Shown piece by piece: positions 6,489 through 10,632 of a stretch of 10,632 nucleotides of DNA. Origin of the DNA: JAGOPO01 sp038065515 (GTDB taxonomy: Bacteria > Patescibacteriota > Minisyncoccia > 2-02-FULL-40-12 > GWA2-44-9). Within the stretch, counting starts at the first letter, position 1. Each line of letters opens with the position of its first letter. The notes under the pieces were generated by a model. The model was not told the DNA's origin. It ran no database searches and saw only the letters and a list, made by a program, of their open reading frames with translations. The position numbers were made by a program, and so were the translations under genes. The stretch is from the NCBI GenBank assembly GCA_038065515.1, contig JBBTQV010000032.1:1-10632 (forward strand), in the 5' to 3' direction.

Positions 6489-6633
6489 ACTCACGACAAA
6501 ATCGCATCCTACGAGGTTGAACTTCATAAACCAAAGAAAGCGCTGTAAGCGCTGTCTGTTACGGAGCCAGCCTATTCTTGCCAAAGGGTCCCAAAAGGCC
6601 CGCTTTCATTCGACTCTGCTCCGTGGTATTGAT

Positions 6634-6639
6634 AGAAGG
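6634..6639 (+). promoter_or_regulatory. Ribosome binding site that sets the recG start
   Basis: AGAAGG lies 7 nt before the ATG at 6647, ideal spacing, but only 1 nt before the in-frame ATG at 6641. It is well downstream of the in-frame TTG at 6578. It therefore supports 6647 as the start. Confidence 0.7.
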
Positions 6640-6646
6640 CATGCCA

Positions 6647-8818
6647 ATGAGAGTATCTGAACCGCAGAATAATGCATTTGATCTCGCAACGCCCATTACG
6701 CGGGTGCGTTCGGTTGGTACACGGAGTGCCGCGCGTCTGGCGAAGCTCGGCATCAAATCGGTGCGTCAACTGCTGTGGCACCTTCCCGCCCGCTACGAAG
6801 ACTACAGTCTGGCGGTTCCCATTGCTGATGTTATTCCGGGGCAGAAGCAGAGCATCCAGGGCGAAGTTATTTCCATTGTTAGTCGCCACATCTGGCCACG
6901 GCGGCTCACTATCACGACCGCGACTTTGCGGGACGATAGCGGCGCTATCCGTGCCGTTTGGTTCAATCAGCCGTACCTGGAAGAAACACTGACGGAAGGA
7001 ACATTGCTCTCGGTCGCCGGCAAAATGGTACTGGATAAACGCGGGCTCTATATTTCTAACCCAATCTACGAAAAAATCGCAACTCGCAACTCGCAACTTG
7101 AGACTTCAGCTCTGCGGCACACGGGCCGCCTGATACCGATTTATCCCGAAACCGAAGGCGTGACTTCAAAATATCTGCGATTTCTCATCCAGCCTCTTCT
7201 GGAGAGTCTTGTGATACCCGATCCCCTGCCTGCGGCCATCCGTCGCCAGTACGACCTCACCGATTTGACCGACGCGATTAGGACGATTCATTACCCCGAC
7301 ACGGAAGAAGCGGTTCCTGCGGCGCGCGACCGTCTCGCATTTGATGATTTGCTTCTGCTCCAACTGAAAGCGCTTCGCGAACGGCGGCAGATAAATAAAC
7401 TGCGCTCGGTGCGCATTCCGATGGACGCGGCATACATGCGCATGCTGGTTGCGACCCTGCCGTTCACGCTGACGAAAGACCAACGGGTCGCAACGCTGGA
7501 GATTCTGCGCGACATGGAGCGGGTGTATCCGATGAACCGGCTCATGGAGGGTGATGTCGGGTCGGGCAAAACGGTTGTAGCCCTGCTTGCGGCGCTGCAT
7601 GGAGCCCGTCTCGGGCACCAGACGGTACTGCTTGCTCCGACCGAAGTACTCGCCCTTCAGCACTATCGCACACTGCGTACGCTTGCCGGTTCTGCAGATA
7701 TTCACACCGTGCTTCTGACCGGCTCCACCGCATGCGTAGATGACCGTATCACGACCAAAGTTGCCGCGAAGCGCGCGGTCAGTACTGGACAGGCGCACAT
7801 CGTGGTCGGCACGCACGCGGTTATCCGCGACGATGTACGATTCAAAGCACTCGCACTGGTGGTCATCGATGAACAGCACCGTTTTGGCATCGAGCAACGC
7901 GCCACGCTGATGAAATCAGACCGTCATACATCGGGGCTGGTTCCGCACCTGCTTTCCATGACGGCGACCCCAATCCCCCGCACACTGGCGCTGACCATTT
8001 TCGGCGACTTGGATATTTCTATTATCCGGGAAAAACCAAAAGGCCGGCAACCGATTGAGACATCGGTCGTATCATCCGCACAACGCCCACAAGTATGCGA
8101 CTTCATCCGCCAGCAGGTGCACGATGGCCGGCAGGTCTTCGTCATCTGTCCTGCCATTGAGCCTTCATCGCCAATCGTACCGACACACGCATCGAAGACG
8201 CCAAAGCAGGCCAAGCTATCAGCCCTTTGGGCGCAGGTGAAGGCGGTAGAGGAAGAATACAGGCGCTTATCGAAAGAAGTGTTCCCCGACCTGAAGGTCG
8301 CGATGCTCCACGGTCGCATGAAGCCCGCCCAGAAACAGTCGGTGATGCGCGAATTCAAAGAAGGCTGGCACGATATTCTGGTGTCTACATCGGTTATTGA
8401 GGTCGGCGTCGATATTCCCAACGCATCAATTATGGTTGTCGAGGGTGCCGATAGGTTCGGGCTGGCGCAACTGCATCAATTCCGCGGGCGGGTTGGCCGC
8501 GCCGAACACCAGTCCTACTGCTTCCTGTTCTCTACCGATGACACGATTGGCAATCGCCGTTTGCAGGCGATGACGAAAACCGATGATGGGTTTCTGCTTG
8601 CCGAACAGGACATGCGCATCCGTGGGCCCGGCGAATTTTTCGGCATCAAACAGTCTGGTCTGCCAGACCTGACGATGGCCGCGCTTGCCAATGTCGACCT
8701 CATCAAAAAAGCGCGCACTGCAGCGCTGGCCATCATGAAAATCGACCCCGATCTGAAGCGCAATCCTCTCCTGGCGGCACAACTGGAATCAATACGCCGG
8801 TTCTCGCATTTGGAATAG
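6647..8818 (+). CDS. recG: ATP-dependent DNA helicase RecG
   Basis: 723 aa, close to the roughly 690 aa of E. coli RecG. RecG remodels stalled replication forks and branch-migrates recombination intermediates, acting on DNA in the cytoplasm. The N-terminal wedge/OB region (to about 150) is followed by Walker A GDVGSGKT (302-309), motif Ia APTEVLALQH, the Walker B box DEQH (408-411), motif III MTATP (438-442), motif IV LHGRM, motif V STSVIEVGVD and motif VI QFRGRVGR (611-618). The RecG-specific TRG region is present with DDGF (from 646) and RGPGEFFG (659-666). All catalytic residues are intact. A Lys/Pro-rich segment of about 20 residues near 507-527 makes the loop before the LHGRM motif longer than in E. 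coli. The start is chosen by the AGAAGG ribosome binding site; an in-frame TTG at 6578 would add 23 residues without family support. It converges with the next gene with only 8 bp between stops. Confidence 0.97.
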   Translation: MRVSEPQNNAFDLATPITRVRSVGTRSAARLAKLGIKSVRQLLWHLPARYEDYSLAVPIADVIPGQKQSIQGEVISIVSRHIWPRRLTITTATLRDDSGAIRAVWFNQPYLEETLTEGTLLSVAGKMVLDKRGLYISNPIYEKIATRNSQLETSALRHTGRLIPIYPETEGVTSKYLRFLIQPLLESLVIPDPLPAAIRRQYDLTDLTDAIRTIHYPDTEEAVPAARDRLAFDDLLLLQLKALRERRQINKLRSVRIPMDAAYMRMLVATLPFTLTKDQRVATLEILRDMERVYPMNRLMEGDVGSGKTVVALLAALHGARLGHQTVLLAPTEVLALQHYRTLRTLAGSADIHTVLLTGSTACVDDRITTKVAAKRAVSTGQAHIVVGTHAVIRDDVRFKALALVVIDEQHRFGIEQRATLMKSDRHTSGLVPHLLSMTATPIPRTLALTIFGDLDISIIREKPKGRQPIETSVVSSAQRPQVCDFIRQQVHDGRQVFVICPAIEPSSPIVPTHASKTPKQAKLSALWAQVKAVEEEYRRLSKEVFPDLKVAMLHGRMKPAQKQSVMREFKEGWHDILVSTSVIEVGVDIPNASIMVVEGADRFGLAQLHQFRGRVGRAEHQSYCFLFSTDDTIGNRRLQAMTKTDDGFLLAEQDMRIRGPGEFFGIKQSGLPDLTMAALANVDLIKKARTAALAIMKIDPDLKRNPLLAAQLESIRRFSHLE

Positions 8819-8826
8819 TCTGAAAA

Positions 8827-9729
8827 TTACACTCTCTGCTCGGAATAGATGCGGTCGAGCCAAGGATAGCCCGTGGCAATCTGTTGCTTGATAAAATCAG
8901 ACTCCTCACTTGGCAGATTGAGAGAATCGAGGAACTCAAGAAAACCTCTGCGGATATCTTCGATGCCTACCTTGAGCGTCTTTGACCAGATGGTCTCCGC
9001 AAGCCGCCAGAAACGGAGGATAGTCCCCTCACGGCTGGCACACACGGCAAGCAGGTTTTCTTTGGGAAGGCTGTCAAGCTCGGGGCGATAGGTACGCCAA
9101 CGACCTTGCTCATCGATTTCCTTTGGTCCGAATAGGTCTACGAAGTACAGTGTTCCATCGATGTCCGGTACTACATTTGCGAGCTTCAAATCCAGCCCAT
9201 GAGGTAGGGCGGTCACACCCTGACCCGCGAGTTGGCGGCGCTTCAACGACGATTGCGGGTAACGCGCAAGCGTTTCGAATGTTTGACGGATAATGTTCCA
9301 GCGCAGGAAGTTTGGCTGCTCCGGGTTCCCGAATATCTTTTCCCCGTCACCACGGCCGACCCGTTGTTCATAGGAGAATATCTGGCCCTCGCCTTCGTGC
9401 AAGAGCGTGCGCGTGTAGTAGGCGGTTGGGATGCGCCATCCGAAACGGGCGAGTTCGTCGCGATACGGGATGAGGCGTGATTCCAGGCTCTTTGCGGTAT
9501 CGAGGCTCAATTGTTTTCCTGCGCCCATGCGTTTGAATAGCACCTGTCGCGTAGTATTCTGCTCGGTATATTCAAGAATAGAAACGCGCGACTGGCGTCC
9601 TTCGCTGATCCCATCAGGTGGGAGCACGGTGAACGAAACGCGGGGCTCGTCTTTTTCCAGCTCTGACAACTCAAGCGGCGTCGGTTCAAAGAGAGTGGCA
9701 TGTTTTTTGAAGATATCTCGCCTATCCAT
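8827..9729 (-). CDS. Divergent kinase-like (protein kinase/APH fold) protein
   Basis: 300 aa, soluble, no membrane segments or signal. I do not recognise a named family, but the landmarks of the protein-kinase-like fold appear in order: a beta-strand lysine K66 (VLFKRM); candidate helix-C glutamates E83 or E92; a hinge-like FSYEQRV at 118-124; a catalytic loop H177-G-L-D180-L-K-L-A-N185 that parallels HxDxxxxN/HGDxxxxN; and a metal-binding D198-L-F-G201 in place of DFG. Phosphotransfer to ATP-dependent substrates is therefore plausible; whether the target is a protein or a small molecule cannot be told. The catalytic loop has one extra residue (HGLD) relative to the APH HGD motif. The gene lies 102 bp downstream of hicA on the same strand and has its own promoter positioned for a leaderless transcript, which supports this ATG. 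It faces recG tail to tail. Confidence 0.8.
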   Translation of the reverse strand: MDRRDIFKKHATLFEPTPLELSELEKDEPRVSFTVLPPDGISEGRQSRVSILEYTEQNTTRQVLFKRMGAGKQLSLDTAKSLESRLIPYRDELARFGWRIPTAYYTRTLLHEGEGQIFSYEQRVGRGDGEKIFGNPEQPNFLRWNIIRQTFETLARYPQSSLKRRQLAGQGVTALPHGLDLKLANVVPDIDGTLYFVDLFGPKEIDEQGRWRTYRPELDSLPKENLLAVCASREGTILRFWRLAETIWSKTLKVGIEDIRRGFLEFLDSLNLPSEESDFIKQQIATGYPWLDRIYSEQRV

Positions 9730-9735
9730 GGTGCC

Positions 9736-9766
9736 AGTATAGCAAAATCTTCAGGCAGGCAGACAA
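9736..9766 (-). promoter_or_regulatory. Promoter of the kinase-like gene (extended -10, leaderless)
   Basis: On the minus strand, TATACT (9741 to 9736) is preceded by TGC, an extended -10. A partial -35 TTGTCT (9766 to 9761) lies 19 bp upstream. Six bases separate the -10 from the A of the ATG at 9729, so transcription would start at or next to the start codon. No Shine-Dalgarno is present, consistent with a leaderless mRNA. Confidence 0.6.
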
Positions 9767-9831
9767 GGGTTGCCGAGCGTCATTTCATTCTACCATTTCG
9801 ACATACCTCGGATGCGGGGAGCAGATCTATT

Positions 9832-10062
9832 TTATAGATTTCTTAAAATTTCTAAATACTCGGCAACGGTCATGCCAAGCGTGCGCAGATTGTTGCGAAT
9901 GACAAAAACCGGAATCGCCGGATATTTGGGGACGATAATCGGACGACTCAAACCTGCCCTGCCCCATGCGCGATGACTCGCCGTTTCACGACGAAAGGTA
10001 CAGCCGATGAATACGAGGAATCGCTCGAACTCCTTCCAAGAAACAGGAGCGAGCCCCGCCAT
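9832..10062 (-). CDS. hicA: HicA-family toxin (mRNA interferase)
   Basis: 76 aa, normal size for HicA. HicA toxins are small double-stranded-RNA-binding-fold ribonucleases that cut mRNA in the cytoplasm and are neutralised by HicB. Visible family features are the N-terminal SWKEFERFLVFIGC helix, a strand with the catalytic-type His in ASHRAW (His30), the RPIIVP strand, and the C-terminal LRTLGMTVAEYLEIL helix. The usual second His after the IVP strand is replaced by KY, as I recall from other Patescibacteria-type copies. The ATG overlaps the hicB stop by one base (TAATG on the minus strand), so it is translationally coupled to the antitoxin upstream. The order antitoxin then toxin is the reverse of the classic hicAB order. 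Activity is inferred from the family. Confidence 0.85.
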   Translation of the reverse strand: MAGLAPVSWKEFERFLVFIGCTFRRETASHRAWGRAGLSRPIIVPKYPAIPVFVIRNNLRTLGMTVAEYLEILRNL

Positions 10063-10349
10063 TATGAGAGCGGGATTTGGAAGGTCTGCGAGTTATGCTC
10101 GACAACCACGGGAGGAACCCAATCCTGGGCTTTCCGCTTCCAACCCATTTCGTTCAATACATCGTCAAGCGTCCCCATTGAGTAGGCCTCTTCGAGGAAT
10201 AAGTTTACCGCCTCTGAAAAGTTCTTTTGCGCTTCCTCAAGAGAGTTTCCGACGGTGGAAAGGTCGAGAGCTGGGGTATGCGCAACAAAAGCATCCCCTT
10301 CGCGGAGTATCGTTACGGGCAAAGATAGCTGGAATGTAGGCGTTTTCAT
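10062..10349 (-). CDS. hicB: HicB-family antitoxin
   Basis: 95 aa. The first 70 residues match the HicB partial RNase-H-like fold: PVTILREGDAFVAHTPALD, then GNSLEEAQKNFSEAVNLFLEEA. HicB binds and masks HicA. The C-terminal 25 residues (WVPPVVVEHN and following) are too short for, and do not resemble, the helix-turn-helix or ribbon-helix-helix DNA-binding domain that many HicB proteins carry. Autorepression by this protein alone is therefore doubtful. It is the first gene of the hicBA pair, with a strong promoter immediately upstream and an apparently leaderless start at 10349. Confidence 0.87.
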   Translation of the reverse strand: MKTPTFQLSLPVTILREGDAFVAHTPALDLSTVGNSLEEAQKNFSEAVNLFLEEAYSMGTLDDVLNEMGWKRKAQDWVPPVVVEHNSQTFQIPLS

Positions 10350-10356
10350 GAGCTAA

Positions 10357-10385
10357 ATTGTAGCACGAACTAGGGAGAGTATCAA
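10357..10385 (-). promoter_or_regulatory. Near-consensus sigma70 promoter of hicBA
   Basis: On the minus strand, TTGATA (10385 to 10380) and TACAAT (10362 to 10357) are separated by exactly 17 bp, and TGC precedes the -10. Both hexamers match consensus at 5 of 6. Only 7 bases lie between the -10 and the hicB ATG, so the transcript would be leaderless or nearly so. A small inverted repeat GCTA/TAGC (10352-10355 and 10361-10364) overlaps the -10 and could be an operator half-site pair, but it is too short to be convincing. Confidence 0.8.
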
Positions 10386-10543
10386 TGCGCCTCGGTCGCT
10401 TGAACTATGCTCAAGACGGCTGGACAGCTCGAGCTCGGACCAAGCTTTCGAGAGCATCCTACGACTTTCCGAGCGGAATTTCCAGCGACTCCCGGCTGGT
10501 TCCCTATGCTCCGAGCGATGCCTGGAATCAGGTGAGTATATAG
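10385..10543 (+). CDS. Possible small ORF, 52 aa, unrecognised
   Basis: ATG at 10385, TAG at 10541. An AGGGAG sequence (10372-10377) ends 7 nt before the ATG, a good ribosome binding site. The predicted peptide is polar with several Tyr, Trp and Arg and no membrane segment or known motif. It is divergent from hicB and its start overlaps the hicB -35 box. No promoter on this strand could be identified upstream. It could be a chance frame in intergenic DNA; the only real support is the ribosome binding site. Confidence 0.22.
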   Translation: MRLGRLNYAQDGWTARARTKLSRASYDFPSGISSDSRLVPYAPSDAWNQVSI

Positions 10544-10578
10544 ATAAGGCGGCATATGGGAGGAGCGGGTACCGAAGC

Positions 10579-10606
10579 TTGACAAATAACAATCCCAGCG
10601 TAGAAT
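10579..10606 (+). promoter_or_regulatory. Strong sigma70 promoter at the right edge
   Basis: A perfect TTGACA (10579-10584) and TAGAAT (10601-10606, 5 of 6) are separated by 16 bp, followed by a GC-containing stretch ACTAGCGGC. Transcription would start near 10613, heading out of the window. Short spacing, a perfect -35 and a G/C-rich discriminator are features of stable-RNA promoters. Confidence 0.75.
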
Positions 10607-10619
10607 ACTAGCGGCTAAG

Positions 10620-10632
10620 AAGTTCATTGAAA
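10620..10632 (+). promoter_or_regulatory. boxA-like antitermination element (partial)
   Basis: AAGTTCATTGAAA runs to the window end and resembles the rRNA-leader boxA core (TTCTTTGAAAA in Bacillus, CTCTTTAACA in E. coli). It lies just downstream of the predicted start site at about 10613. If real, an rRNA operon starts beyond the window. The element is incomplete here and the match is by eye. Confidence 0.35.

Larger units (their letters stand above)
6291..6646. other. Gene-free, GC-rich hairpin region between the surface operon and recG
   Basis: No convincing gene is seen in these 356 bases. The left two thirds are GC-rich and full of inverted repeats, described separately. The right third is less GC-rich, holds a short direct repeat (AGCGCTGT at 6539-6546 and 6548-6555) and ends with the recG ribosome binding site. 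No clear sigma70 promoter for recG could be assigned; TTGAAC at 6517-6522 lacks a -10 partner at usable spacing. Confidence 0.6.

Noticed and set aside
6578..6646. recG starting at TTG 6578 or ATG 6641
   Set aside because: The 6578 extension has no ribosome binding site and no family-like sequence. At 6641 the AGAAGG would be only 1 nt from the start codon.
8819..8826. Shared terminator between recG and the convergent kinase-like gene
   Set aside because: Only 8 bp separate the stops and no stem-loop with a T-run is visible there or just inside the gene ends.
10353..10627. Two minus-strand frames of about 80 codons near the right edge
   Set aside because: They overlap each other in different frames, run through the hicB promoter and have no recognisable content or ribosome binding site.
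1..10632. CRISPR array, transposase, integrase or tRNA gene
   Set aside because: No regularly spaced direct repeats, transposase motifs, terminal repeats with target duplications, or cloverleaf sequences could be found by reading both strands.

Overview
The window looks like a fragment of a bacterial genome of moderate GC, most likely a member of the Patescibacteria (Candidate Phyla Radiation). This is an inference from four things: the style of the surface proteins (DUF11, PKD/Ig-like and Cys-rich modules joined by Thr/Pro linkers), RecG as the only housekeeping gene, a HicBA pair of the type common in that group, and promoters placed so close to start codons that transcripts would be leaderless. 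The standard code is supported. The first gene ends in TGA right after a MDFRS tail, and its paralog ends in TAG after the same tail, so TGA is a stop here and not the Gly codon of Gracilibacteria/Absconditabacteria.

Bases 1-6290 (+ strand) hold four consecutive genes for modular surface proteins. The first is cut by the window edge. After a 73-bp gap with a perfect 13-bp hairpin come a 136-aa, an 807-aa and a 626-aa protein, separated by only 1 and 3 bp, surely one transcription unit. They share a parts list: an N-terminal signal anchor followed by a GF[ST]xxFxxFFAA-like juxtamembrane motif (genes 2-4; the start of gene 1 is missing); Cys-pinned Ig/PKD-like and fibronectin-III-like modules; Cys-rich blocks; DUF11 modules; and in genes 1, 3 and 4 a C-terminal TGPG[DE]-transmembrane-YRRHE-type tail ending in PMDFRS or a variant. 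Together they look like a locally amplified, domain-shuffled set of envelope proteins, perhaps adhesins or subunits of a surface layer or appendage. This is the most interesting system in the window.

Bases 6291-6646 are a GC-rich, hairpin-packed intergenic region. recG follows (6647-8818, +), complete with all helicase motifs. Its start is placed at an ATG with a good ribosome binding site.

Bases 8827-10349 (- strand) carry an accessory set transcribed toward recG. It consists of hicB and hicA (start and stop overlapping as TAATG), then a 300-aa protein with the catalytic residues of a protein-kinase/aminoglycoside-phosphotransferase-like fold. hicB has a near-consensus sigma70 promoter, and both hicB and the kinase-like gene appear to be leaderless.

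The right end (10350-10632) contains a weakly supported 52-codon ORF. At the very edge is a strong + strand promoter with a perfect TTGACA, followed by a boxA-like sequence, suggesting that a stable-RNA (possibly rRNA) operon begins just outside the window.
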